DNA of 64,000 bases from Kazachstania africana CBS 2517 (Eukaryota; Ascomycota; Saccharomycetes; Saccharomycetales; Saccharomycetaceae). Below the pieces are notes generated by a model. That model had not been told where the DNA came from. It ran no database searches and saw nothing but the letters and a program-made list of their open reading frames with translations. The first letter of the stretch is position 1; every line of letters begins with the position of its first letter. The stretch spans positions 62,001 through 126,000 of the forward strand of contig NC_018947.1 of assembly GCF_000304475.1 (NCBI RefSeq), in the 5' to 3' direction. Shown in pieces: positions 38,639-49,589 of this stretch. Both the position numbers and the translations under genes were made by a program.

Positions 38639-40912
38639 ATGCCCAGCGTTGAAGAAATTGAGTCTGTCAAGGAAGACCAAGTAGGGTTGCTTCATCAGGA
38701 GGACTCTGAAGTTTTGTCGGTTAAAGAAGGTAATGAAGGCAACGACGATTCTTCACTAAAGCCCGTCCTCTCTCGAGATCTCGAAGAGGAAAATAAAACA
38801 GACGTAGACCCAGTTCTACAGCAATACCATTCAGCATGTCAAGCGGGTAATATAAAGACCGTGAAAGAAATGATCGACTCTCAAGTTATAGATGTCGCTA
38901 ACGACTTTAATGCTGATGACAGAATTACTGGATTACATTGGGCTTCGATCAATAATAGATTAAATGTCGTGAAATATCTTTTGTCAAAGGGAGCAGATGC
39001 AAATTTTAAGTCGAATAATTTAAGTGCTACCCCATTACATTGGGCCGCTAGATACGGGTACGTTTATATTGTGGATTGTTTGTTAAACGCTGGTAAGGCA
39101 GATCCTACGATTACAGATGATCAAGGTTTTAATTTGTTACATTTAGCCGTCAATAGTTCAAATATTATGCTTGTAGCATATGTGCTATTTTTCGTTGTCA
39201 GCAAAGGCACTATGGATGTGGATACAAGGGATTCGAAGGACAGAACACCGCTATTGTGGGCGTCATATCAAGGAGACTCATTGACTGTATCAATGCTTTT
39301 AAAATTTGGTGCCAACTATAAATTAACTGATGAAACTGGATTCACGCCGTTGCATTGGGGTGTGGTTAAGGGCCAACCACATGTACTGAAATACTTGATA
39401 AAAGAAGGGGCAGATTTCTTTCAGAAAACTAATGATGGCAAGGACTGTTTTACCATTGCCAAAGAGATGAATACTCAATATTCTTTCAATGACGCTTTAG
39501 CACATTCCGGTTACAATTTGGATGGTTATCCATCTAAAAAAATATTTAAGACTTCATTTCATGCAAAATTGGTTACATTTTTAATTCCATTCGTTTTTAT
39601 GGGTCTTACTCTTTCGTTATTTGCTCATTTGAATCCTCTTTTTGCGTTGTTAATCGTGGTCTTGATTGGACTGGCCTGTAACAAAGCAATTAAAGAATTT
39701 ATCCTGCCTTCATATGTGACGGATAATCATTCCACATATAATGTGACGGTATCAAAGTCACCTTTTTTGGCAGGTATTTTTTTCAGTAGTCTTGTTTGGT
39801 TGACAATTGTTTATCTGACGAGAATTTTTTTCAACGTGGAAGTATTTTGGGAGAACATTTTACAAAATTTTGTGCTCGTATTGAATTTACTGGTAGTATA
39901 TTACACATTTCTTCATTTGATCAAATCAGATCCGGGATTAATACCAAGCAATGATGATCACGAAGAGATTAGAAACGTAATTCAAGAATTATTAAGCATT
40001 GGAAAATTTGATACGAGAAACTTCTGCATTGAAACGTGGATAAGAAAGCCTCTCAGATCTAAATTTTCCACGTTTTACAATTCTACAGTCTCTAGATTTG
40101 ACCATTATTGTCCATGGGTATATAATGACATTGGATTAAAGAATCACAAAATTTTCATTTTCTTTATTATATCGGTTGAGATTGGTATCTTAATCTTTGT
40201 TTGTTTGACAATGAAATATTTTGATTTCTTAGAAGATTATTTTGAAGACAAGAAAAAATTTTCATGTGGCATCTTGGGAGATGATGAACTATGTGCAGGT
40301 TTAATATTTGATCGTTTCAGTTTGCTCGTAATGACCTGGTCACTCATTCAATCTCTCTGGGTCGGAATCTTAATTATGGTTCAATTCTTCCAAATATCAA
40401 GAGGTGTCACTAATTATGAGTTTAACAATTACGTGAAAGAGTCTAAGACAGGCCATAGGCATAGCAATACTCAACCAAACAATGACTTTTTCAATACGAC
40501 GCCAGAAGAATTAAGACATGAAATTGGAGACACAGATGAAGTGATAAATGGTAGCGAGAGTGTACCAGATTCGACGAGAACTAATACACACGCACATTCA
40601 CGGTCAGTATTTGGTTTTTGTTGTAGATTGATTGGACTGGATCAATGGGTATCAATTATCAAAGAGACTATTGGATTTGATTCAGACGATAGACAATTTG
40701 CATTTTCAAAAAAATTGAATATTCCTACAAATTATGGTATAACACAAAATTTCAAAGATTTTTTCTTGACAAGTGATACAAAAGCACCAATTTACAAAAG
40801 AATATTAGAAGAGCCAGTAGCCTCGAAGGCCCTTTTGAATAATAAAGAAGTTGATTACTTTGCGCTGTATGAATTTCCTGCTCTAGAACATCGCGACAAT
40901 TCCATGGTGTAG
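38639..40912 (+). CDS. AKR1: Akr1, ankyrin-repeat palmitoyltransferase (DHYC type)
   Basis: 757 aa from the first ATG (38639), versus 764 in S. cerevisiae (YDR264C). It palmitoylates Yck1/Yck2 and other proteins at the Golgi and affects pheromone signalling. The N-terminal acidic region is followed by about six ankyrin repeats (about 60-290), for example ITGLHWASINNRLNVVKYLLSKGAD-type units such as TPLHWAARYGYVYIV. Paired membrane spans lie near 310-365 and 390-440. The catalytic cysteine-rich domain has DHYCPW (about 487) in place of DHHC, which is characteristic of Akr1, and GLKNHKIF. Two more spans lie near 505-525 and 555-585. Confidence 0.96.
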   Translation: MPSVEEIESVKEDQVGLLHQEDSEVLSVKEGNEGNDDSSLKPVLSRDLEEENKTDVDPVLQQYHSACQAGNIKTVKEMIDSQVIDVANDFNADDRITGLHWASINNRLNVVKYLLSKGADANFKSNNLSATPLHWAARYGYVYIVDCLLNAGKADPTITDDQGFNLLHLAVNSSNIMLVAYVLFFVVSKGTMDVDTRDSKDRTPLLWASYQGDSLTVSMLLKFGANYKLTDETGFTPLHWGVVKGQPHVLKYLIKEGADFFQKTNDGKDCFTIAKEMNTQYSFNDALAHSGYNLDGYPSKKIFKTSFHAKLVTFLIPFVFMGLTLSLFAHLNPLFALLIVVLIGLACNKAIKEFILPSYVTDNHSTYNVTVSKSPFLAGIFFSSLVWLTIVYLTRIFFNVEVFWENILQNFVLVLNLLVVYYTFLHLIKSDPGLIPSNDDHEEIRNVIQELLSIGKFDTRNFCIETWIRKPLRSKFSTFYNSTVSRFDHYCPWVYNDIGLKNHKIFIFFIISVEIGILIFVCLTMKYFDFLEDYFEDKKKFSCGILGDDELCAGLIFDRFSLLVMTWSLIQSLWVGILIMVQFFQISRGVTNYEFNNYVKESKTGHRHSNTQPNNDFFNTTPEELRHEIGDTDEVINGSESVPDSTRTNTHAHSRSVFGFCCRLIGLDQWVSIIKETIGFDSDDRQFAFSKKLNIPTNYGITQNFKDFFLTSDTKAPIYKRILEEPVASKALLNNKEVDYFALYEFPALEHRDNSMV

Positions 40913-43900
40913 AATACTCGAAGAACTTGGAAGATATAGTATTTCATGGCGTTATAAATATCAGAGATATATAAAATTGTTTAAGTGATGTAACGTGAGC
41001 ACCTAAGTACAAGACATTCTCGTGAGTCGGGCCCTGTGCTAACGATGCGATGAAAGAAAATGAACGATTTCGCTCATCATGGACAAGAAATTGAAAGAGA
41101 GTGTCGATGAAACTTAGCAGCATGTTAATATGGTGGGAGCACCACAAAGCCTGATGATTTTTGGCGCGACAGATAGGCTGATGATGGTTGTCGTTGTCCC
41201 AATTTTTCTTTTTTTTTGTTTCTTTGCTTTCACTTCTGAGCCATGGATATGTTACACAGGCTTAAGTTCGACATTTAGCCCTCAGGGATTTGCGAGGGAA
41301 AATGCTTGAGAATGAGAAAAAAATGCATTTAGTGTTGAAGGCACGGTACGGTTGTTTTTGCTGGCAGATTTTTGATATCTCGAGAGAAATTGAGTAAGGG
41401 AGTGAATTCAAGTAGTTTGGGATAATATTTCTTCAGAATGTTTGTTGGTGCGGCAGCACGGTAGAAAATGCGAATCTTATGGTTACGAGGGCGAGAAACA
41501 GACCGCAGAACGCATGAAAACTATGTTAGAGTAGTTAGAGTTCAAAGATCTATTGCAGAAATCGATCTTGTCTTGTCGAGGTCAGGGTTCAGAAAAGGAA
41601 AGAGGAGCGTTCGATCAGAAAATCCAGGTAACTAAGGGTCGTCATGGCCCAATGTGGCATCAGACATGTTTCAAAAGGTTATAGTTTGATTGGGTTCTTG
41701 TATAGAAGTTTTCCTCTTATGCCTGTTTCAATACAGTAAGATCGTAAGCAAGAGTTTCCTAATGAGGGTACCGTAAGAAAAAGACAGAATAAAACCTGAA
41801 TTGGTTAACATGGTAATGTACCTTGATGGATTTACCCAGCTGTGGATTGTTCAACTACTTATTTTCTTGTGTTCGGGATTCTAGCATTTTTTAAAATCAG
41901 GGCTTATAGTTGGAGTCGTGTGAGCACCATTAGTAGAAGGCCGATTTCAAGAAATGACGTCCACTATCAGGTAATAATTAATAGTGGTGCGACGATTTAT
42001 GGCACTATGATACAGGTTCTTCCGTGTGGCGCATGTGGAGAATATGTAACAGAAAACCATTTACTTTTTTTCTCTCGACTCCTGCTGCATCAAATTTTTA
42101 CTTGGCAGGTATACGATTATCCCACCAGTATTAAATTTTAATTCTTATTTAAATTTTATTCGATTAAAATTTGTTTATTATTATTCTATTTTGGGTTGTC
42201 TTTGATGTTCCAGCTTGGTTCCACAACCTTAATAAACTTAAAGTTTACGAGGTTAATAAAGTTAGTTTCGCGACTGGATACGGCTTTTGTCTCCGCTAAA
42301 ATCGTAGTATGCGATGTCATTGCGTAGTTCGGGCCGCATTCAGCGCGTTGTACCGAAGATAAGTGAGTAGAGAGACAAATGGGAGAATAGTTATTTGACA
42401 GTATTGTATACTATGATTGAACATTGTCAATTGTGAAATCATGGTAATATAAGGAACTTGTGTGTCTTCTTATTTCTTAGTTGACTGTCTCGCCGTATTA
42501 CTCAGCGCCAAATTGAAATTATAAGTCGATTTCCTCCACAGAGAAAAGCGCAGAGTCGCGGAGACGCGCCTGCACGGACAATGACCTCACTACTAGCTAA
42601 AACTTTTTTGCTCGAGCAAAAAAAGGAAAGGGGAACAATAAAAATTGATACGATTTTTTCTTTTCCGTCGTTTTCGTCAGACTGCATCATCATTTGTCGT
42701 CTTGCATTCCCCCCAATTAATTGACTTTGAAGTAACACAAACAAAAAAAAAAAAACGTTAGGTTATTATTTACTTAGTAGTGATTCAGGCAAGAACAGGA
42801 GATAAGAAACTTAAATCCTCCGATATACTTATTGCATTTAAGTTTTCCACGGTGACCTAGATCTCTAGTTTCACATAGGCCGCCGACTCATCTACCACAA
42901 TTTGGCACTTTCTCCATATGTATTTTTCTTAGTTGAGTGGTAATAGAAGCAAAACAGACGTGGTTTCTTAACATCATCTTGCGCGCTCAGAATAACGCCA
43001 AGTGATCCATTTAACATCTCTTACCGCGTTCATTCGCACACCCACTGTCAGGCAGGCGCAAAACGCACGCACAAACAAGCATACGCACGCCCTTTCCTCT
43101 CTTTCTTCCGCAGCCACTTCTTGGTCTCTCCCGGTCAGTCTCCGCCCCTGTGATATTTTAGGAAGAATCTTTTTTTTTGAAATTCATTCCTACTGGTATT
43201 GCCCTTGTCATCCCATTCTTCCTCTCACGGCGCCGCAGAATGCCCTCCCGCAAATATATCTCAAAAACAATCCAGAACAGTAAACGGTGATGGCCACATT
43301 TGTCAGTTTTTTCCCTTCCCGGAGCGGGAAACACCTACTAGTATGTTGTTGTTTTTTTTTCGTTTCCGTTTTCTGGGTAACTTTAATAAGAATGTACGTG
43401 TGCAACTTTTTTGTCCGCCAATATCTCTGTGACTCGGGCAGCTCCCATGATTAGGTGAAGAAAACCGTGGGCATACAATTATTACTGTAATTAAATTTAC
43501 AGTTAAAATATTCTATTTCCTTGGGTTTCATTCCTCTCTACTCCATTTTCTGAATGGATTCACACTCACACGCAACCAGAATTTTGAAATCAAAGAGAGA
43601 GAAACAGAAAGAAAAAAAAAAAATATTAACTGGGAGCCACACGAATAGTAAATAAACCACACAATTCCACTGAGAAGAATGGTGAGAATATCTCGGCATA
43701 CATGATTAAAATTTTAAATCTTATATAAATTTTATACATATCACATATCACATATATTTGCCATCTCTCGCTATATTATATATATATATATGTATAAATT
43801 AATCAATATTCTTATTTAAATTCGAAGGAAAAAAAAACTTTATAATTATGTAACTTTCCTACTATTGTTATCTTTTGTTTGTGTTTATTTTTTTTCACTT

Positions 43901-44484
43901 TTTAGATTCTTTCAATTATCAATAGAAAGATCCTGTTATTACTTAAGCTAAAGGCCATCGAGAAATATTTTGTTTCTGGGTTTGTTTTGTTTGAAACAAA
44001 AATTATAAAGGCTAAAACAAAAGAAGAACGGTAGGTACTCTCTATTTTTTTTTTTTGTTGCAAACACTTCGTATTTACTCAAAAGCATCGATCAGAGTGA
44101 TTACAATTATTATCTCTTTATCTTTTGATTCTCTTTAATATAAATATATTTCCTATTATGCAAAGGAATATACAGTTACCATAAGAAAGAAAACGAATAG
44201 AACCAAGAAAGCAATAACTGAAGAGAAATTTTAAAATCAAAGAAATATTCTTATTCATCATCTCTTTTATTTTATTCTTCCTATTTCAACTTCCGTCCCA
44301 ATCTTAGAAGAATTGTCATATTAATTATCATCTAATCGCTCCTTTGTCATCTCTTTTTAAACTTCTTTGAAGACACACTTCAAGATCAAAATTTTTTTTT
44401 ATAATCCCTATTGATTCATACTATTCATCCTTTTTTTTAATTATCTCTTTTTTTTATCTTTCTAACTTTACATTAAATATACTC
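40913..44484. other. 3.6-kb non-coding region upstream of YAP6/CIN5
   Basis: The longest gene-free stretch of the window. No frame in it looks coding. The segment 43000-43170 is rich in CGCAC/ACGCAC words and pyrimidines. STRE cores (AGGGG or CCCCT) occur near 42628 and 43146. A URS1-like core GCCGCCGA is at 42879-42886. (TA)n tracts occur near 43775-43790, and long T/A tracts fill 43840-44460. In S. cerevisiae CIN5/YAP6 also have large, heavily bound promoters, so a long regulatory region or an unannotated non-coding RNA is possible. Confidence 0.5.
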
Positions 44485-45945
44485 ATGAATGAGAATGATA
44501 TTAATGCTAATTTGAATAAAACCAGCATCACGATAAAAGAAGAAGAAGAGAAAAAAGTAGTTGTTTCAAATGAAATTAAAAGAGATAATAATATAAGTAT
44601 TTCAAGTATCACAAATAATTCAGATACTTTAACAACTTTACCCAGAATATCAAGCCAACCAATAATAAAAGATAAAATTGATACTTCCAACACCATAGCA
44701 GATTCTATTAGTCGTACTTCAAATGAGAGAAATTCTTTACCAAATGTAACTGAAGCAATAACAGCTGGCTCAATGGAAAAGAGTATGCGATCAAAATCCA
44801 CCCCAAATTTCCCCAGTAATGTTCATAATAATCAAAAAGTATTTTCTTCACCAATAGCACTGTCTAAAACAATAGATCAACCAATCGTGAACACCCAAAT
44901 GCAGCAGCAGCAATCGCGCATGTTGACGCTGTCAAATTCGTTATCAAATTTCTACGGAACGTATTCAGATACTAGTAATAATAATTCGGAAGTACAGTTG
45001 AAAAATATGTCTGCTCGACAACCAGTGCAATCTTCCATCGCATATGTTGGTAGTTCAAATACGACAATACCCTCCATAAACTATAGGAATGAATCGAAAC
45101 TACAGCACAACCGTCAATTGCCCTCTTTCATGCAAGTTAATATCGGTACTGGTACAGGTGGAACTAACAACAAACCGCCTCCAATTTTAAATTCTAATGT
45201 ACCGTCACAGCCAACAGCACCTCCTCCACCACCATTACAGGAGCTGCAAACTTTGAATACTGTTCCTCCAGTCCAGACTGTTGCCCCAAGTAGAGCGCAA
45301 CCCACACTATTGCATCATCCTCAAAACACAATACAAGGTTTACCAACTTTACCGTCATACTTCCCTCAAAACTCTCTTTCCATACAACAAACCACTAATG
45401 CACAACAGTCCCATACTAACTATGCCAACATTTCTTCCACAAACCAAGATCCCATTTACTTTATGCAGCAGACCCAAGTACCTGCACCATTCTACCCGTA
45501 TCAACAGCAACAAATCCAACCACAATCTATTTTGGAGTCTTCGGGTACGCCCGCTCCGGGAATGCTGAATGTCATGGAGCCGTACCATCAAAAGATGTTG
45601 ATGGGACATGAGCATGAAAGAGACGATGTCATTGATGCTGAAGATACTACTGAAAATGAAGAATTCATGGATACTGATACGTCCAAAAGGACGCGTAAAA
45701 AGGTAAAAACTTTAAGAGATTCGAAAAGAGCAGTTCAAAATAGAAATGCACAAAAGGCCTTCAGGCTGAGAAAGGAAAGGTATATTAAACTCTTGGAAAA
45801 CAAATCTGGAAAGTTTGATGAATTATGCAGAGAAAATCAGATGCTTAGATTCGAAATATCAAACTTGAAAAATTTAATATGGGAACTAGAAAATCGTTTG
45901 AAAAGTCTTAATGATCAAAATATTCAAAGAGAAGGTGAAGGATAA
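44485..45945 (+). CDS. YAP6: Yap-family bZIP transcription factor (YAP6/CIN5 type)
   Basis: 486 aa; S. cerevisiae Yap6 and Cin5 are 383 and 295. The C-terminal bZIP (about residues 403-478) has the fungal Yap basic region KRAVQNRNAQKAFRLRKERY, with the NxxAQxxFR signature, followed by a leucine-zipper heptad region. The N-terminal 400 residues are low complexity: Ser/Thr/Asn, poly-Gln and a PTAPPPPPLQ proline stretch. Order and strand match YDR259C, just before HSP78 (YDR258C). Expected functions are salt, drug and stress response and links to Tup1 recruitment. YAP6 is chosen by synteny; the ohnolog CIN5 is the alternative. Confidence 0.88.
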   Translation: MNENDINANLNKTSITIKEEEEKKVVVSNEIKRDNNISISSITNNSDTLTTLPRISSQPIIKDKIDTSNTIADSISRTSNERNSLPNVTEAITAGSMEKSMRSKSTPNFPSNVHNNQKVFSSPIALSKTIDQPIVNTQMQQQQSRMLTLSNSLSNFYGTYSDTSNNNSEVQLKNMSARQPVQSSIAYVGSSNTTIPSINYRNESKLQHNRQLPSFMQVNIGTGTGGTNNKPPPILNSNVPSQPTAPPPPPLQELQTLNTVPPVQTVAPSRAQPTLLHHPQNTIQGLPTLPSYFPQNSLSIQQTTNAQQSHTNYANISSTNQDPIYFMQQTQVPAPFYPYQQQQIQPQSILESSGTPAPGMLNVMEPYHQKMLMGHEHERDDVIDAEDTTENEEFMDTDTSKRTRKKVKTLRDSKRAVQNRNAQKAFRLRKERYIKLLENKSGKFDELCRENQMLRFEISNLKNLIWELENRLKSLNDQNIQREGEG

Positions 45946-46965
45946 GATTTAGAATACTTATACAAAATACGTTACGTTATCTTATACTTTCTTGAGAAAT
46001 GGACTATTGGCCAATTTCATAATGATTGCAACTTTTTTGGTGTAGTAATCAACAAAGAAAAAATACAAAAGAAAAAAATCTAGCCTAAGTATAACATTTA
46101 TTGTTATATTTTATTATAATGTTACTAGATATGCTTTCTTAAAGAGATACGGAGGCGAAATCTCTTTTACGGTCGTGATGGTTGTGGTGTGTAATATTAA
46201 GTGATAATAGTATCATGTTTTTTTCCTCCTATAAGCAGGAGAAACATACTACTCTGCCCATTCTTTGCTTACATTTCATGTAATTTTTTAATTTATATTC
46301 CAGTGTTTCATATAAATTTGTATTTATTTGATATTCCATGCTAATAAAAATTTGATAAGCATACTACACCTTTCTTTTATGCTGCCATGATACTTGTTGT
46401 CATCGTTTCTTCGAACTATTTTTTAAAAATTCGATTTCGATAAGATCTACATTTTCTTATTTAGTCGCAGATGAAAAGTGTTCAAGTCAAAAATGCTGCT
46501 CTATTTGCTTTCTTTACCACGCAGCCTCTTTCTAAGTTGCAAGGTTACTTTATGATAAATTCAAATCAATTCTTTGGAAGTTTTATCATATGATGTCTTT
46601 TCACGGCAGAAACTGAATCTTCTCTTGTTTTATGACAAAGGCAAAATGGCAAGGTATCGTTCAATAGTTTTAAAATATACGTCTCCTTACAGAATAGTCA
46701 AAGGTTAGTGCTTGGACTGTCTGTCTTTTCATCAAAGTTCTTTGACGTTCTTTTAGCTTCTATTGAGATGTCATTAACCTTTGGCACGGTAAGAGACCCA
46801 TACCTTCGAGCGTCGCCTGTGATTGCTATATATATATACATATATATGGATAGAGATATAAAGATTACATGGACGGGATGGATAAAAGAACTTGAACTTG
46901 CCATAACAAGAAGATATCACATTACGTTTCGGCACATATACCCATTGTTAAGGAACACATTTTTC
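45946..46965. other. YAP6-HSP78 intergenic region
   Basis: 1.0 kb ending in the HSP78 promoter. It includes heat-shock motifs (separate entry), a GAATCTTC heat-shock half-pair at 46615-46622 and a long TATA tract at about 46827-46848. An in-frame ATG at 46768 precedes the chosen HSP78 start but lies upstream of this TATA tract. No other gene is seen. Confidence 0.4.
46728..46760 (+). promoter_or_regulatory. Step-type heat-shock element upstream of HSP78
   Basis: TTC occurs four times at exact 10-bp spacing (46728, 46738, 46748, 46758), which is the step-type array recognised by Hsf1. It ends 206 bp upstream of the HSP78 ATG and 67 bp upstream of the TATA tract. Confidence 0.7.
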
Positions 46966-49392
46966 ATGCTAAGAAGAACTTCGAGTAGCTTATATAGATC
47001 CAATAAAATACTATCAAGGGCATATTCATATTCACGCCTTTTATCTGCACCCCCACGTACAAACTCAAATCCAGTCGCTAACATTCATAATGTAGGGTTT
47101 AGTGGTCTGGCCGTTCCAGATATAACCAATGCCCACGTATTACAATCAAGGCCTGCTATTGTCAGGCCCTTAATCAGTAGAAACTATGTTCAGATTAGGA
47201 TGGATCCAAATGCCAAGCCAAGTCTTTCCAAGTATGCGACCAATCTAACTGAGTTGGCTAAACAGGGTAAACTTGATCCCATAGTTGGTAGGGATGAAGA
47301 AATTTCGAGGGCCATTCAAATTCTATCTCGGAGAACTAAGAACAATCCTTGTATTATAGGGAGGGCTGGTGTCGGTAAGAGCTCTCTTGTTGAAGGACTT
47401 GCTCAAAGGATTGTGAGAGAAGAAGTTCCAGATTCTTTGAAAGGCAAATCGCTATATAATTTAGAGCTTAGCTCACTGATTGCCGGGGCCAAGTACAGAG
47501 GAGAGTTCGAAGAGAGACTGAAAGGTGTTCTAGATGATGTTGATGATCAGGTCATCATATTTATAGATGAAGTACACATGTTACTCGGTTTAGGAAGCAA
47601 TGGCGGTGCTGGAGGTGCCATGGATGCTTCGAATATCTTGAAACCAAGATTGGCTAAAGGGCTTCGCTGCATTTCAGCGACTACTTTAGATGAATATAAA
47701 ATTATTGAAAAAGACCCGGCCTTAGCAAGAAGATTTCAGCCAATTATATTAAATGAACCAACTGTACCAGACACTATTTCTATCCTTCGGGGTCTGAAAG
47801 AGAGATATGAAGTGCATCATGGTGTGAGGATCACAGATGCAGCACTAGTCTCGGCGGCTGTTTTGTCTAACAGATATATCAATGACCGGTTCTTGCCAGA
47901 CAAGGCCATTGATCTCGTTGATGAAGCATGTGCTGTCTTGAGATTACAACATGAATCAAAGCCAGATGCTATTCAGAGATTGGACCGTCATGTAATGAAA
48001 ATCCAGATCGAACTAGAGTCATTGAAAAAGGAAACAGATGTTCTGTCTATCGAGAGAAGAGAAGCATTAGAAAAGGAGCTTGATAGTAAAAAGCAAGAAC
48101 TAAATCGTTTAACAAAGATCTGGGACGAAGAAAAATTGGAAATCGAGTCTATTAAAAGTCATAAAGCAGATCTGGAAAAGGCTAAAATTGATCTGGAAAA
48201 GGCACAAAGAGGCGGCGATTATACAAGAGCCTCTGAATTAAGGTATTCGAGAATTCCACAGCTGGAAAAGCAAATTGAGGACAGTAATAAAAAGGATAAA
48301 TCAGATACATCTCAAAATTTGTTACATGATTCTGTTACTTCCGATGATATTTCAAAAGTGTTAGCTAGAATGACTGGTATTCCAACAGAAACTGTAATGA
48401 AAGGTGACAAAGATCGTTTACTATATATGGAAGATTCTATCAAGAAAAGGGTTGTTGGGCAGGACGAGGCTATCTCTGCAATTTCTGATGCAGTTAGATT
48501 ACAACGAGCTGGCTTAACAAGTGAGAAAAGGCCAATAGCTAGTTTCATGTTTCTAGGACCTACTGGTACGGGTAAAACAGAATTGACAAAAGCTCTGGCC
48601 CAATTTCTCTTCGATAATGAATCTAATGTCATTAGATTTGATATGTCTGAGTTTCAAGAAAAGCATACAGTATCTCGGTTGATTGGTGCACCACCGGGTT
48701 ACGTTTTGAGTGAGTCAGGTGGTCAACTGACAGAAGCTGTTAGAAGAAAACCATACGCTGTTGTACTATTCGATGAGTTTGAGAAGGCACATCCAGATGT
48801 TTCTAAACTTCTCTTACAGGTTCTCGACGAAGGAAAATTAACTGATTCTTTAGGTCACCAGGTTGATTTCCGTAATACAATCATTGTAATGACTTCTAAT
48901 ATTGGTCAAGATATTTTGTTGAGTGACAAGACCCTGTCAAAAAATGACGAGAATAGTGATTCAGGCAAGATAGACCCTGAGATTAAGACCCAAGTTATTG
49001 AAGAAATGAAAAGGCATTATCCACCTGAATTTATCAATCGTATAGACGATATCTTAGTCTTTAACAGGCTATCTAAAGAAGTTTTAAGATCTATTGTTAA
49101 GATTAGAATTGCAGAAATCCAAGAAAGGCTTAATGAAAAGAGAATGAAGTTGGAATTGACTCCTGACTCTGAGGCATGGCTAACAGAGCATGGGTACGAC
49201 CAGTTTTATGGTGCAAGACCTTTAAATAGACTAATACACAAAGAAATTTTGAATCCAATGGCTACTTTCCTATTAAAAGGGCAAATTAGACCAAAAGAAA
49301 CTGTACGGGTTATTGTAAATGAACAAAGCAAGTTAGTAGTTCAACCCAATCATAGCGAGGGTGAAGTGGTGGACAGAGAAGAGGAGAAATGA
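46966..49392 (+). CDS. HSP78: Hsp78, mitochondrial ClpB-type disaggregase
   Basis: 808 aa from ATG 46966 (MLRRTSSSLYRSNK), versus 811 in S. cerevisiae (YDR258C). The start is chosen because it gives the matching length and an arginine/serine presequence; an in-frame ATG at 46768 lies before the TATA tract. It is a AAA+ ring that refolds aggregated matrix proteins with mitochondrial Hsp70. NBD1 has Walker A GRAGVGKSSLVEG (about 130) and Walker B VIIFIDEVHML (about 195). A coiled-coil M domain (about 335-440) follows, then NBD2 with GPTGTGKTELTKAL (about 531) and VVLFDEFEKAH (about 600). Sensor 2 GARPLNRLI lies near the C-terminus. The N-terminal substrate domain of cytosolic Hsp104 is lacking, as expected. 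Confidence 0.96.
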   Translation: MLRRTSSSLYRSNKILSRAYSYSRLLSAPPRTNSNPVANIHNVGFSGLAVPDITNAHVLQSRPAIVRPLISRNYVQIRMDPNAKPSLSKYATNLTELAKQGKLDPIVGRDEEISRAIQILSRRTKNNPCIIGRAGVGKSSLVEGLAQRIVREEVPDSLKGKSLYNLELSSLIAGAKYRGEFEERLKGVLDDVDDQVIIFIDEVHMLLGLGSNGGAGGAMDASNILKPRLAKGLRCISATTLDEYKIIEKDPALARRFQPIILNEPTVPDTISILRGLKERYEVHHGVRITDAALVSAAVLSNRYINDRFLPDKAIDLVDEACAVLRLQHESKPDAIQRLDRHVMKIQIELESLKKETDVLSIERREALEKELDSKKQELNRLTKIWDEEKLEIESIKSHKADLEKAKIDLEKAQRGGDYTRASELRYSRIPQLEKQIEDSNKKDKSDTSQNLLHDSVTSDDISKVLARMTGIPTETVMKGDKDRLLYMEDSIKKRVVGQDEAISAISDAVRLQRAGLTSEKRPIASFMFLGPTGTGKTELTKALAQFLFDNESNVIRFDMSEFQEKHTVSRLIGAPPGYVLSESGGQLTEAVRRKPYAVVLFDEFEKAHPDVSKLLLQVLDEGKLTDSLGHQVDFRNTIIVMTSNIGQDILLSDKTLSKNDENSDSGKIDPEIKTQVIEEMKRHYPPEFINRIDDILVFNRLSKEVLRSIVKIRIAEIQERLNEKRMKLELTPDSEAWLTEHGYDQFYGARPLNRLIHKEILNPMATFLLKGQIRPKETVRVIVNEQSKLVVQPNHSEGEVVDREEEK

Positions 49393-49589
49393 ATTCTCAG
49401 TTGCCTAATGTCAGATGCTAAATATTATTATGTATCTCATGTAAATAAACGTTTTTAAATGATTGTCTAACTGTAATCGCGAGAAAATTCTTTATATAAA
49501 AAAGTTCGAAATTTTCTGTTGCCAGGTCTTCGATGAGCTCTATATATGGGATGAGTCGTAGTACAGTCATTTAAGAACAAATCTTAGAT

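Noticed and set aside
41842..42141. 99-codon open frame in the long region upstream of YAP6
   Set aside because: It does not begin with ATG at its listed left edge, lacks a recognisable motif, and sits in AT-rich non-coding sequence.
46768..46965. Upstream in-frame ATG extending HSP78 by 66 residues
   Set aside because: It lies before the TATA tract, and the extension has no counterpart in S. cerevisiae Hsp78. The ATG at 46966 gives the expected presequence and length.
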